64,000 nt of DNA. Source: JAXGXJ01 sp040772905 (GTDB lineage: Bacteria; Actinomycetota; Thermoleophilia; RBG-16-64-13). How positions within the stretch are numbered: the first letter of the stretch is position 1; every line of letters begins with the position of its first letter. The position numbers and the translations under genes were made by a program. The stretch covers positions 62,001 through 126,000 of the forward strand of contig JAXGXJ010000010.1 in assembly GCA_040772905.1 (NCBI GenBank). Direction: 5' to 3'. This document shows, one piece after another, positions 8,693-17,644 of this stretch. The notes under the pieces were generated by a model. It made no database searches and had not been told where the DNA came from. It saw nothing but the letters and a program-made list of their open reading frames with translations.

Positions 8693-8712
8693 TTGATCGA
8701 TTCATCGATTAA
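8693..8712. promoter_or_regulatory. Inverted repeat upstream of the toxin-antitoxin pair, likely autoregulatory operator
   Basis: TTGATCGA (8693-8700) and TCGATTAA (8705-8712) form an inverted repeat with a 4-base spacer and one mismatch, 26 bases before the antitoxin start. Phd/YefM antitoxins usually bind palindromes in this position. The repeat is AT-rich against the GC-rich surroundings. Confidence 0.6.
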
Positions 8713-8737
8713 TGTGACCGAGGGAGGTGATGCCCGC

Positions 8738-9040
8738 ATGGAACAGGTGGTGAACGCCACCGACGCACGCGTCCATTTTGGTGAGATGCTGCGACGCGTC
8801 ACGGAGCACGACGAGACCATCGTCGTTGAGAAGGGCGGCGTCCCCAAAGCGGTGGTCATGAGCATCGCCGACTACAGGAGGCTGATGGCTAAGAACAGCG
8901 GCGGCGACTGGCGAAGGACCGCACAGGCAGCTCGCGATCGGGTACGGGCCGAGCTGGCCGGGGCGTCTGCGCCGCCGCCGGAGGAGTTCCTGCGCCAGTC
9001 CCGACAGGAGCGCGATGGGCGACTCGACTGTCTGCGTTGA
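8738..9040 (+). CDS. Phd/YefM-family antitoxin
   Basis: This 100-aa protein begins MEQVVNATDARVHFGEMLRR, the typical Phd/YefM N-terminal DNA-binding and dimer fold (short strand, A-R-x-x-F-x-x-x-L-R). VVEKGGVPKAVVMSIADYRRL follows, and then a charged C-terminal toxin-binding tail. A near-perfect ribosome site (GGAGGTGAT) fixes the start at 8738. The gene overlaps the downstream PIN toxin by 26 bases, the usual antitoxin-first arrangement. Confidence 0.9.
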   Translation: MEQVVNATDARVHFGEMLRRVTEHDETIVVEKGGVPKAVVMSIADYRRLMAKNSGGDWRRTAQAARDRVRAELAGASAPPPEEFLRQSRQERDGRLDCLR

Positions 9041-9470
9041 CGCCAGTTTCGTCGCCCGCCTCTTCATGGGACCCGACGAAGATGAAGCCTGGAAGCTTTT
9101 CGACCGCTGGGTCGAGGATGAGGCCGTCATCCACGCCCCCACGCTGCTCGCGTACGAACTCACCAACATCCTTCACCGCTACCACCGGTCCGGATACCTG
9201 AGTAAGGTGAATGCGGAGCTGGTGCGCGATGCCTTCTCAGGATTGCCACTCACGCTCGAGCCCCAAGAGTCCCTGGGACGGGCCGCCCTACGTATCGCGG
9301 CCGATACCGGGATGCCCGCCACCTACGACGCCTACTATCTCGCGCTCGCCGAACGCTACGACGCTGAGCTCTGGACGGCCGACCGGCGCCTGGCGACCGA
9401 AGCGGGAGCATACGCGTCGCGGGTACGGTTGTTGGGTGAGCCGAACGAAGAGCCCACGGAATCATTGTGA
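9015..9470 (+). CDS. vapC: VapC-family PIN-domain toxin (ribonuclease)
   Basis: This 151-aa protein begins with a PIN-domain strand and first acidic residue (TVCVDASFVARLF). It continues with APTLLAYELTNIL (conserved Glu), ATYDAYYLALAE (conserved Asp) and ELWTADRRLA (last Asp). These form the Mg2+-dependent RNase site. VapC toxins cut tRNA or rRNA when the antitoxin is lost. The partner antitoxin overlaps its 5' end. Being paired with a Phd/YefM rather than a VapB antitoxin is common. Confidence 0.9.
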   Translation: MGDSTVCVDASFVARLFMGPDEDEAWKLFDRWVEDEAVIHAPTLLAYELTNILHRYHRSGYLSKVNAELVRDAFSGLPLTLEPQESLGRAALRIAADTGMPATYDAYYLALAERYDAELWTADRRLATEAGAYASRVRLLGEPNEEPTESL

Positions 9471-9614
9471 TGGGACGTGCGGCGGGTGGCGCGGCGTGGA
9501 TCGTTCGAACTGGGCACGGGGAGGCGATTGCCCTGCCCGACTCGTCCGCAATCGGCTACAATCCCGGTGCGCTGGATGGCCGTAGTGCACTGGAGCCGTC
9601 CAGACGCGCCATAG

Positions 9615-9702
9615 GGAGAGGTGGCAGAGCGGCTGAATGCGGCGGTCTCGAAAACCGTTGGGCCTCTTTGAGGTCCCGGGGGTTCGAATCCCCCCCTCTC
9701 CG
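9615..9702 (+). tRNA. tRNA-Ser (anticodon CGA)
   Basis: The acceptor stem GGAGAGG pairs with CCTCTCC (9695-9701), followed by discriminator G. The anticodon stem GCGGT/ACCGT holds the loop CTCGAAA with anticodon CGA at 9649-9651. A long variable arm (GGGCCTC...GAGGTCCC) and the T loop GGTTCGAATC are present, as expected for a class II serine tRNA. CCA is not encoded. Confidence 0.95.
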
Positions 9703-9896
9703 TAAGGTAGCCCGCGCACGCGAAGGCGGCGTCTCCCACCGAGGTCTGGGGGATTCCGAACCCGCGAGGGCGCAAGCGTCAGCGACACCGGATAGCATCA
9801 TGGTCCCCCGCGGTCCAAGCCCTCGCCTGTAGATGATGGGCGGAGACATGCTGTTCCTCAGGACAAGCGCCGGACACACGTCATCCATGAAAGCCC

Positions 9897-11201
9897 CTAC
9901 AGCCGGCTGACCCTCACGATGAGCGCAGCGGCCTGAGCCCGCGTGATGGTGCTTGACGGACTGAGTCTGCCGTTACTGCCCTTGACTACCCCCAGATACG
10001 CGACATAGGCGGCGTAAGGCCTGTGGACGGCCGCGATCTGACCGGCGTCGCTGAAGGGAGCGAGAGCATCTGCGCCTTCAACGGCGTACCACTGGGCCAC
10101 CGTGTCATACCTGCCAAGACGGCCCGCGATGTAGCCGCGGACGTCCAGTGCTTTCGCCTCCAGGTAGCGGCCCAGGATGGTGCTGACATGCTGCCGGAGC
10201 ATGGGCGCGCCGGGACGATAGTGATGCTCGTCGACGCCCTGCATCAGACCCCGATCGACACCGGTCTCGATCCAGCCGAAGAAAGTGTGGCCAGCGAGCA
10301 CGTCCACGAAGGTGGGCGGCGCGGCGGAGCGACCAAAGGAATATCCAGGCCCTCCACAGTCATCTTGGCGAACTGTCCGCGATCGACCGGGTTGGACGGC
10401 CTGAAGGAGCCGTCGGCATAGCCGTCGGCCACATTCCTCACCTGCGCGGCCGAGACCCCGTAGAGAACTGGCCACGCTGGTTGGAATGCTGCGTCCACCC
10501 ACCATCCGAGGGGATGGCGGCCCTGATCCAATTGAAGATGCCCAGGGCATATTTCTCCTGCTTGGCATCGGTGTCACAGATGCCGGCCTCCATCCGCAGG
10601 AGAGCGGGCACGGTGGCCCACAGTTGGACAATGGCCAGGTTCCCCGCCAAGTATCATGCCCTCCCTGCCCGTGAATTCCTCCACGGCCATTGTGATGGAG
10701 GGCCCCTCCACAGCTCTGCGGGCGCTGAGGATGGCGTTGCCGATGGCCAGTATTGCGGCCACGTCGGCAAGGGTGAAGTACTTCTTCGCGCCATCGACGG
10801 AAGCCCGCCAGTCGTTCACGCGCTGTACATAAGACATGACCCCAGGCGCCGAATGTGTGGGCATCTCGGTGGATACTGACAAGCAGGGCTGCCCCGTTCT
10901 TGTTCGCCATGTTGACGCGATCCCGCTTCGAGACCACGTCATCAGGGCCTGTCTTAGTCAACATGACCGTGTAACCGGCCGCCTCCAACTTCTTCTTGAG
11001 CTTCACCGAGACATTCCAGACCTCATGGTTCTCGGCTCCGTTGTCGTACTCGTAGTCGTACATGTTCCACTGCGGGTCGATAGACAGCCGTGTTCCTCCG
11101 CTGTGACCCGGATCGATGACGATCAAAGGACCGGCCGAGGCGACGCCTGCCCCCACAAGGAAGGCCAGAAGAAACACAAGGACGAAAAGCCACTTTCTCA
11201 C
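9897..11201 (-). pseudogene. Broken N-acetylmuramoyl-L-alanine amidase with SLH domains (at least four frameshifts)
   Basis: The GTG at 11201 (AAGGAG upstream) opens a signal peptide (WLFVLVFLLAFLVGAGVASA) and the Amidase_3 start IVIDPGHSGG, continuing ENHEVWNVSVKLKKKLEAAG and LLVSIHRDAHTFGAWG. The frame then changes near 10840 (MSYVQRVNDWRASVDGAKKY), near 10650 (NLAIVQLWATVPALLRMEAG), near 10500 (VRNVADGYADGSFRPSNPVD, an SLH motif) and near 10330 (FVDVLAGHTFFGWIETGVDR). Further SLH modules run to the end. The intact gene would have been a cell-wall hydrolase anchored through SLH repeats. No single frame spans it, so it is a decayed gene unless the assembly is faulty here. Confidence 0.8.
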
Positions 11202-11487
11202 TGCAGACTCCTTCGCGATCCCACCTGCCGCGCTCCTCTGGGAAGCGTCACGCGACGTACAGTGACGATCGACGTGTTCTCGTCGGTCTGCAAGCTTAGC
11301 TGCCGGTGGAGGGGAACGCCAATGGCGTGGGTCGACCACGCGACTCCGCAGGCGACGGCCTGGCCGGCGGAGAACCGGCTGCTGCGCCGTGACCGGACCG
11401 GTGCTAATACGTACCGCATAGGAATTCGATGCACCGTGCAGCCTTACTGCCCAGAGAACCGGGAGCCGCTGCAATAGAGGAGGGGGA

Positions 11488-13317
11488 ATGAAACGCTGTC
11501 ACTCCCACCTACATGACGGCCGCCGTGGAGCCGCGCATGCGATGCGTGGGGTTTGGCGGCGCGCCTGTGTGCTGCTTGGGCTGGCGTTTCTGGTGCTGAC
11601 GGGCGCGTTCTTTGGCTCAGCCGGTTCCAGATGCATTCGCACAGGAATTCTTCGCGCTTGCGCAGGCGAGTGTACTGGAAGTCCACCCCGATGTTTCCCA
11701 AGGAATCGCGACGTAGGTGGATATTCCTCGCGACGCACGCATGAACATCACGGGAAGCACCGTTCAGGGTCAGGCGGCACCCTTATGACTTCACCGCCCG
11801 GACGACACCCCATTACGTCGGAAGCGGCCAGTGGTCTGCTACCGGCATCTTCGATCCCGCCACAAGGGCATTTCAGGACGCCTCGTCTACGGCGAGTTCT
11901 ATACGTTTGAAGACAGCATCGCGCGTTGGCGCATATCGTATGAGGTCGACGCCGACTTCTCCGGCCTGACGGCAGGACCAAGGCGACAAGATCCGGCTCG
12001 TGCTCAACGGCATGAGCACCTCTAAGATGGAGAAGTAGCTGCAGGCGAAACCGGTGGACCACGGTAGAGTACGTTCCCAGGTCTCCCGACAGCATGGTGT
12101 GGGGACTCGACTTCACGCAGCAGGGAGGTCCCACTTCGGGGGTGCCGGAAGGCAAGGTACTCGTGACCTATGCCGGGGAGGCGTGGATCAGCCGCGACGG
12201 CGGCACGTACTGGGGGCCGCTCGAAGACGGTGAGTTGCTCGAGCCGGGCTGCAGAGTGCGAGTGCCAGGCCCCGAGGACGATGTGACGGGAGGTCAGGGT
12301 ACTCCCCCCAAGGGATGGCGAGTGATACTCACCTTTGGCAAGGGGTTCCGCTGCGTCGTCGAGCCCGGCAGTGTGATCGAGGTATTCGATTGGGGCGCCC
12401 GCGTGGAGAGCGGGTCCATCGAGATGGAAGACGATCCCACCAGGCCCAGTCGCGCGGAAGCCCCAGCAGAGTTCAGCTATCCGGCAAGGACCCCAGCGCC
12501 GCCCAGCCGCCGCTGAGAAGCCCAAGTCTCTTGACACGTCATAGCGGCGCTCACTGCCGCCTTGGCGACCGGAGGGAGCCGCTACCGCTTCGAAAGGATC
12601 TCTCCGACCGTACAGCTGAGGTCGCGGTCAACCAGGGAGCCGCCCGGGTGAAGAGCACCGCCACCCAGGCCCGCACCGCCGCCTGCCGCCGGTCAAGAGA
12701 TCACCGCGACGCCCAACAGGGCCTGGGGCTGGTCAGGGAGAAGTCCTTCGCGAGCGTCCTCCCCACCCCTACCGCACGGCCGTCATCGGCATGGCTCTCA
12801 AGGAGATCATGGGTGGCTACAAGGAGGGTGACTCCTGGGAGTTCCGACCCCTCGACCTTGATGCGAAACGGGCCCAGTTCGCCAGATGATCGTGGGCGCC
12901 ATGAGCCTGCCGCCCAAATCCACCACCGCCACCCGCTTTACCGATCTCGGCGCTCCGGACACGGCTGGATACCCGCACGTGTTCGTCCAAGCCGCCTACG
13001 AAAGCAAGATCACCACCGGCACCAACACAGCTCAGACCATGTTCGGTCCCTGGGATCCCATCAAACGGGCCCAGGTGGTGACCATGATCGTGCGTGCAGC
13101 CAAGGAGCTGTGGCCCGGAGTGCTCAAGACCCCGCCCACCGGCTGGTCGGGCGCTATGAGCGGCTTCACCGACGTGAACCACGGTGCCAACATGCGCATG
13201 GCCGAGTACAACGGCCTCCTTGCCGGTCTCACGGGCTTCGGCCGGGACTGGAACCCGTGGGCACAGGCCAGCAGAGGTGAGGTGGCGCAGATGCTGTGGA
13301 ATCTGATGACCCGGTAG
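11488..13317 (+). pseudogene. Broken secreted protein with FecR-like and SLH domains
   Basis: A strong ribosome site (GAGGAGGGGGA) precedes the ATG at 11488, and a signal peptide follows (RRACVLLGLAFLVLTGAFFG). The coding signal then hops frames and meets in-frame stops. Readable pieces are FAQEFFALAQASVLEVHPDV (about 11633), GRLVYGEFYTFEDSIARW (about 11880), a FecR-like segment from 12094 (GEAWISRDGGTYWGPLEDGE, RVILTFGKGFRCVVEPGSVI), IMGGYKEGDSWEFRPLDLD (about 12810), and SLH modules from 12886 to the end. One base appears missing near 12887, where AQFAR would join MIVGAM. The tail RMAEYNGLLAGLTGFG matches the intact SLH protein at 25.1-27.8 kb. Confidence 0.8.
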
Positions 13318-13368
13318 CCGCCTCCGCTACCTGACCCCTGCCGGCAATTCCGGCTGGCCGCGCCCTCG

Positions 13369-14178
13369 TCAGTCTACTTCGAAGTCCTTCTCCGTGAGGT
13401 TCGGGTAGATGTCCTTGAGCGGGGAGAAATCGGTCACGGCCGTATCCTTCAGCTCGAGCGTCTTCAGATTGGTCAGACCGGCCAGCGGGGTCACGTCGCT
13501 GACGGGGGTGTTGCCCAACTGCAGCTGTTCCAGCCCCTTCATCCCCGAGAGCACGCTCAGGTCGCTGATCTTGGAGTAACCGATGAAGAGCACTCTGAGA
13601 GACGTGAGGTTCGCCAAAGGGCTGTAATCCGTCGCCTCGCAGTTGAACAACGACAGGAAGTCCAGCTGCGTCAGGCCGGCCAGCGGCGTGATGTCTTTGA
13701 TGCTGTTGCCGCCCAGACCGAGTGACTTCAGATGAGTCAGTCCGCTCAGAGGGTTGATGTCGCTGAGCCAGTGGAACTGCAACCCCAGCATCTCCAGATT
13801 CACGAAGTGCTCGAGACCGCTGAGGTCCTTGATCCTCATGTCCTCGGGCGACTCGAACTCTATGCTGAGTTCGAGCTCTTTCAGCGTCGCGGCCTCTGCC
13901 GGCGTGATATCGCCCGTGGGCTTGTTCATGGCCGCGCGGATGCCCTTCTCCAGAAGGGGGTCGTTGAACACGACGGCGTCGGCGGCGGGAGCCGAGGTGG
14001 TGGTCGTGGTGGACTGAGTGGTGGACGGCACCGTCGAGGTGCTCGAAGCGGACGGCGGTGCAGTGGAGGCAACCGGGTCTTCAGTAGTCGATGAGCCGCA
14101 GGCCGCCAGACCCAGGCCCAAGCCAACGAGCAGGATCGTCACTGCTGCCGCCACGCACGCCGCCTTCATGATCTTCAT
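13369..14178 (-). CDS. Leucine-rich-repeat lipoprotein, internalin-like
   Basis: This 269-aa protein begins with a lipoprotein signal (TILLVGLGLGLAACG) and a Ser/Thr-rich linker. About seven internalin-type 22-residue LRRs follow, with the pattern DISPLSGLTHLKSLGLGGNS (for example INPLSGLTHLKSLGLGGNSI, DVTPLAGLTNLKTLELKDTA). It is probably tethered outside the membrane and used for protein binding. The start is the ATG at 14178, with GGAGAG upstream; an earlier in-frame start at 14250 would add an unlikely Cys-rich leader. The neighbouring genes do not suggest a partner. Confidence 0.85.
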   Translation of the reverse strand: MKIMKAACVAAAVTILLVGLGLGLAACGSSTTEDPVASTAPPSASSTSTVPSTTQSTTTTTSAPAADAVVFNDPLLEKGIRAAMNKPTGDITPAEAATLKELELSIEFESPEDMRIKDLSGLEHFVNLEMLGLQFHWLSDINPLSGLTHLKSLGLGGNSIKDITPLAGLTQLDFLSLFNCEATDYSPLANLTSLRVLFIGYSKISDLSVLSGMKGLEQLQLGNTPVSDVTPLAGLTNLKTLELKDTAVTDFSPLKDIYPNLTEKDFEVD

Positions 14179-14381
14179 GAGTTCTCTCCGTCTCTGGCAC
14201 GAGGGGACCACGCTACAACCACAAGGGAATAGTAGCAACTGGACGGGCACCGCGCAGGATTCGAATTGTCGGATGCCCTGAGGGACTCAGCTCGGGAGGC
14301 CGGGTGCTCTCGACTCAAGAGTGTCCGGCGATGTCCACTATCCTTTGGCGGATGCGTTCCCCTCGAGAAGCGCCTTGAGCC

Positions 14382-14729
14382 TCACGCCGGCGGTTCGCCT
14401 CTCCCCGGCACGATGCAGATGAACTCGAACGGCCGCGTGCCCGTGTTCCTGAAGTTGTGCGTCTCGTTGGGTGGTACGAACACATAATCGCCGGGACTCA
14501 CCGGGGACTCGCTGCCATCCGGTCCCACCGCGGCTCCTTCGCCGGCCTCCACTTTCACCAGATGGGGGAAGTCGTGTGTGTGATATGGGGTCGCACTGCC
14601 TTCATCCACGGAGAAGTAACGCAGGATGATCTCGTCCGACCCTTCCGCGGGTCCCAACACGACCTGCTTGGTCACACCGGCGTAACCGGACGCCGTGGGA
14701 CATACATCGTCGCGTCGCTTGATCCTCAT
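14382..14729 (-). CDS. Cupin-domain protein
   Basis: This 115-aa single-domain cupin has motif 1 TPYHTHDFPHLVKVEAGEG and motif 2 GDYVFVPPNETHNFRNTG, with the metal-binding His/Glu set present. The start ATG at 14729 is preceded by GGAGGAGGACC. Small cupins of this kind bind a metal and may be isomerases, dioxygenases or sensors; the specific role is not visible. The start of the LRR gene downstream is 204 bases away, and that gap shows no gene. Confidence 0.8.
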   Translation of the reverse strand: MRIKRRDDVCPTASGYAGVTKQVVLGPAEGSDEIILRYFSVDEGSATPYHTHDFPHLVKVEAGEGAAVGPDGSESPVSPGDYVFVPPNETHNFRNTGTRPFEFICIVPGRGEPPA

Positions 14730-14898
14730 CCTGGTCCTCCTCCGTGCTCCGGCACTCGCTGGGGCCCGTCCATGCCGATCACACGCATCTCGGGTGTGCG
14801 TCGTCCCATCGTACCTCGCCGGACTCCGTCTGGGCGGCATCTTGCGAGCCCCATCGCGCCTCGGGGGACGATCTCCGATGGCGTCTTCACCGGCACGA

Positions 14899-14928
14899 TC
14901 GCGGGCGACAAAGAAAGCGTGCCCGCGA
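14899..14928 (-). terminator. Hairpin downstream of the SUOX/membrane-protein pair
   Basis: TCGCGGGC (14899-14906) pairs with GCCCGCGA (14921-14928) around a 14-base A-rich loop, 24 bases past the stop of the membrane gene. On the minus strand no U-run follows, so its role as a terminator is tentative. Confidence 0.35.
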
Positions 14929-14951
14929 CCGCGAAGCGCCAGTAGGACATA

Positions 14952-15341
14952 TCACTCGTTCGGTGGCGTCTGGTCGGCGCTGCCCTCTGCCGACGCGCGC
15001 CCAGCGCGCGCCCCTCTCTCACGGCGGCTCCTCAGCAGATCACGGTAGTACGTCAGATGCCAGCTGAGGTGGAACAACGAGGTCAGCGTCATGACCACTC
15101 CAGCTTCCACATGCCAGAAGATCATGTTGATCGGTAGGCTGAACGTCAGCACGTAGTCCCGCCGCACCGCCAGGAGAAGGCCGAGGATGCCGGTCGACAA
15201 GAAGGTCACGAGCAACAGGACGTTCCAGATCTTGCGGTGAGTGGTGACCCTGATGTGCTTGGTCCTGTAAAGGACAAAACTCACGACGTAGATGACGAAG
15301 AGGGCGATGGCGATGGGGCTGACGTAGTAGGTCGTGAACAC
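14952..15341 (-). CDS. Small His-containing membrane protein, likely partner of the SUOX-fold molybdoenzyme
   Basis: This 129-aa protein has about three membrane segments: IAIALFVIYVVSFVLY, IWNVLLLVTFLSTGILGLLL and a third rich in histidine (FWHVEAGVVMTLTSLFHLSW, then HLTY). Histidines spaced within adjacent helices suggest heme b ligands, as in DUF4405 or ferric-reductase-type anchors. The gene starts 43 bases after the SUOX-fold lipoprotein gene on the same strand, so the two probably form an electron-transfer pair like MsrP/MsrQ. The heme assignment is an inference. Confidence 0.7.
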   Translation of the reverse strand: MFTTYYVSPIAIALFVIYVVSFVLYRTKHIRVTTHRKIWNVLLLVTFLSTGILGLLLAVRRDYVLTFSLPINMIFWHVEAGVVMTLTSLFHLSWHLTYYRDLLRSRRERGARAGRASAEGSADQTPPNE

Positions 15342-15384
15342 GAAGCCCTCCAGACATCAGGACGTCGCTGCCGATCGAGTGCCT

Positions 15385-16095
15385 CTAGTCGCCGAAAGCC
15401 GGGCCTTGGTCATCGGCGTTGTTGCTGTACCCAGCGCTCTCCCAGTAGCCTCGGAAATCGGCATCGGACGAGAGCTCTATCCGAGTCACCCACTTGGCCC
15501 ACTTGTAGCCGAACTTCTGCTTGGCGACCACCTGGAAGGGGAAACCTCTCTCCGGGCTCAGGGTCACATCGTTCAACTTCAGGGCCAGCAGGATGTTGTT
15601 GTCTCGGATGTAGTCCAGATCGAGGGATGTGTATCCGCTCTCCACGTCCGCCGTATAGAATATGGCTACGACTGCCTCCGGCTTCACCCCGGCATCATCG
15701 AGGATCGCCGGGAGCGATGGGCCGGTCCACTTGGCAGTGAAACTCCACCCCTCGACACAGTTGAGATCCATCAACCAGGATTCCTGCCCGTAGGCCTGCA
15801 GGTCGGCGTAAGACAGAGAAAGTGGCTTCTCCACCAGGCCATCGACCACGAGCCGATAGGACTCCCTGTCGATGACTTGGCTGCCCCTCAATGCGTTGTT
15901 GCCCTGGTCTTCTATGGGGGTGAGCCTCACCCCGTGAAATTCGGTGGCTTCGACTTCTCCCGGCGTCTGGGTCGAGCTGACGGCGCTGCCCTGGGTGGGA
16001 GACGTAGTGCCGGCGCAGCCGGCAACGCCCAGGATCACGGCTGACGCCACCAGCGGCACGAGGAGCGAGCAGACGTGGAGGGCCCTTGATCTCAT
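15385..16095 (-). CDS. SUOX-fold (MsrP/YedY-like) molybdoenzyme lipoprotein
   Basis: This 236-aa protein opens with a lipoprotein signal ending GVAGC (Cys27). The mature part has the sulfite-oxidase-type Moco domain: YRLVVDGLVEKPLSLSYADL, then LNCVEGWSF with the Mo-binding Cys113, and PFQVVAKQKFGYKWAKWVTR near the end. These enzymes bind a single molybdopterin. The start ATG at 16095 has AAGGGGTG upstream. The signal lacks a clear twin-arginine motif, which is odd for a cofactor-loaded enzyme. The membrane partner lies 43 bases downstream. The substrate is unknown; repair of oxidised methionine or an N/S-oxide is possible. Confidence 0.85.
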   Translation of the reverse strand: MRSRALHVCSLLVPLVASAVILGVAGCAGTTSPTQGSAVSSTQTPGEVEATEFHGVRLTPIEDQGNNALRGSQVIDRESYRLVVDGLVEKPLSLSYADLQAYGQESWLMDLNCVEGWSFTAKWTGPSLPAILDDAGVKPEAVVAIFYTADVESGYTSLDLDYIRDNNILLALKLNDVTLSPERGFPFQVVAKQKFGYKWAKWVTRIELSSDADFRGYWESAGYSNNADDQGPAFGD

Positions 16096-16339
16096 AGTCA
16101 CCCCTTCCCGATCGCCGGAACATGGCACATGCGTACCCAGCGGACCCGGAAATGATGCCGTCGTCCACCGGCCTTGAGAAGGCCGAGAACCACTCTTGCC
16201 GACCCGGCGGAGCGACCGGCCGCTTGCGGTGGGGCTGCGCTCGGTGCGACACTGGTGCTTCTGATGAAGCGGTAGGGCTCCGGATGGCGAAGCGGACCCT
16301 GACGCGCGCAAAGCGTGTGACATCCGCCGAAGAGGCAGG

Positions 16340-16702
16340 GGCGCGCGGACCAAAAAAAGCTGGCACTTCTCCTCATCAACGTCATCGGCGGCATCGCCGT
16401 CATCGGGAGCTACGTGTTCGGGCTGGAGGGAGACTCCGGAGCCGACGCGCTGTGGGGCGGGGTCCCGGAGGGCACGCGATCCATCTACGTGATCTCCATG
16501 GTGCTCTCGGCCATCGGGTATCTTGCTTTCTTGAACCTCCTGCTGCTGCGCGTGGACTCGAGGAATGTCCCCCCGTGCGGCCGCACTCCGGCCGGGGAAT
16601 CAGGGCAAGGCGTACTGGGCTGCTGTGGTCGGCAGTTGCTACTTCGCCTTCCACACCTTCGTGCTGGACGCGGTCCTCTGGGCTGCACTGTTCCAAGGCT
16701 GA
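16340..16702 (+). pseudogene. Frameshifted small membrane protein
   Basis: Two clearly membrane-type pieces lie in different frames: LALLLINVIGGIAVIGSYVF and VISMVLSAIGYLAFLNLLLL, then after a shift near 16580, GKAYWAAVVGSCYFAFHTFV to a TGA at 16702. No usable start is found, since a run of seven A at about 16353 also sits where the frame is lost. The family is not recognised. It looks like a relic gene. Confidence 0.6.
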
Positions 16703-16783
16703 TACTCCAGGGCTGCCCGAGAGTCGGCCGGCGCGCAGACTCCGGGACGGCGTCACTGCCGGCGTCGGGGGGGACGGAGGGTG

Positions 16784-17584
16784 TCAGGTCTTCTGCGCCT
16801 GGCAGTGCGGGCAGAAGTACGTGCTCCGCGCCATATCACCCTGAGCGAAGCGTTCGACGGGGGTTCCGCAGTCCAAGCAGGGCTTGCCTGCGCGCCCGTA
16901 CACCCAGAGACACCGGTCGGATGGCTCTGCGCGGCGCCGGAGCGGAACGGTGGTGCGGCGACTCGTGAGCAGGTTCAGACGCATGAGCCTGGCCGCCGTC
17001 TCGAAGAGGCGGGAGAGTTCCTCGTCGGACAGCTCGCGCACCTTCGCGCGCGGATGGACACGCACCTCGAAGAGCACCTCGCTCTTGTAGACGTTGCCGA
17101 TGCCGGCGGCGACACGCTGGTCGAGCAGCACATCCCCTATCTCGCGCTCGGCGTGACCGCCAAGCCGCACCCTTCTCACCACCTCTGCGATGTCCGGTGA
17201 ATCGGCAAGGAGGTCGGGGCCGAGGCGGGCAAGTCGCGGATGTGCACGCAGTGCCGAGGTACGCAGCAGCTCAGCCCGGTACGAGCGGCGGCATACGTAG
17301 GCGACCTCGCCGACGGTGATGACCACGGTCCAACCGGCAGGTCGACGTTCGCGGACATGTTTTCGCAGCCAGCTGCCGTGCATACCCAGGTGCACGCGAA
17401 GGGTCCAGTCCTCCGAGATGTGCACTAACAAGTGCTTGCCCACTGCCTCGACGCTCTCGATGGTGCATCCCGAGAGCTCAGACACCTTCCCCCGGTCGTT
17501 GAGCTCGATCTCGCTCAATGTCCGGCCGGGCAGCTCGGCGCCCAGCACTCGAGCGATACGGTGGACGGTGTCGCCTTCAGGCAT
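16784..17584 (-). CDS. nei: Fpg/Nei-family DNA glycosylase (endonuclease VIII)
   Basis: This 266-aa protein starts PEGDTVHRIAR after the initiator Met, giving the catalytic Pro and Glu of the Fpg/Nei family. DTVHR is the Nei-type variant. GKHLLVHISEDWTLRVHLGM supplies the next conserved lysine region, the H2TH part has GIGNVYKSEVLF, and the C-terminal zinc finger is C-L-D-C...C-P-H-C. It excises oxidised pyrimidines. It lies 60 bases downstream of lhr on the same strand; this helicase-glycosylase pairing is common in actinobacteria and suggests a shared repair role. A Fpg-type specificity is less likely given the N-terminus. Confidence 0.9.
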   Translation of the reverse strand: MPEGDTVHRIARVLGAELPGRTLSEIELNDRGKVSELSGCTIESVEAVGKHLLVHISEDWTLRVHLGMHGSWLRKHVRERRPAGWTVVITVGEVAYVCRRSYRAELLRTSALRAHPRLARLGPDLLADSPDIAEVVRRVRLGGHAEREIGDVLLDQRVAAGIGNVYKSEVLFEVRVHPRAKVRELSDEELSRLFETAARLMRLNLLTSRRTTVPLRRRAEPSDRCLWVYGRAGKPCLDCGTPVERFAQGDMARSTYFCPHCQAQKT

Positions 17585-17644
17585 GGAGGTGGTCCCGGCG
17601 ATACCAGGCGCAGGCCGCGCCTCGAACAAGTCGCGTGCTCCAGA

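Noticed and set aside
9703..9896. Integration site at tRNA-Ser
   Set aside because: No repeat of the tRNA 3' end and no integrase gene was found in the window.
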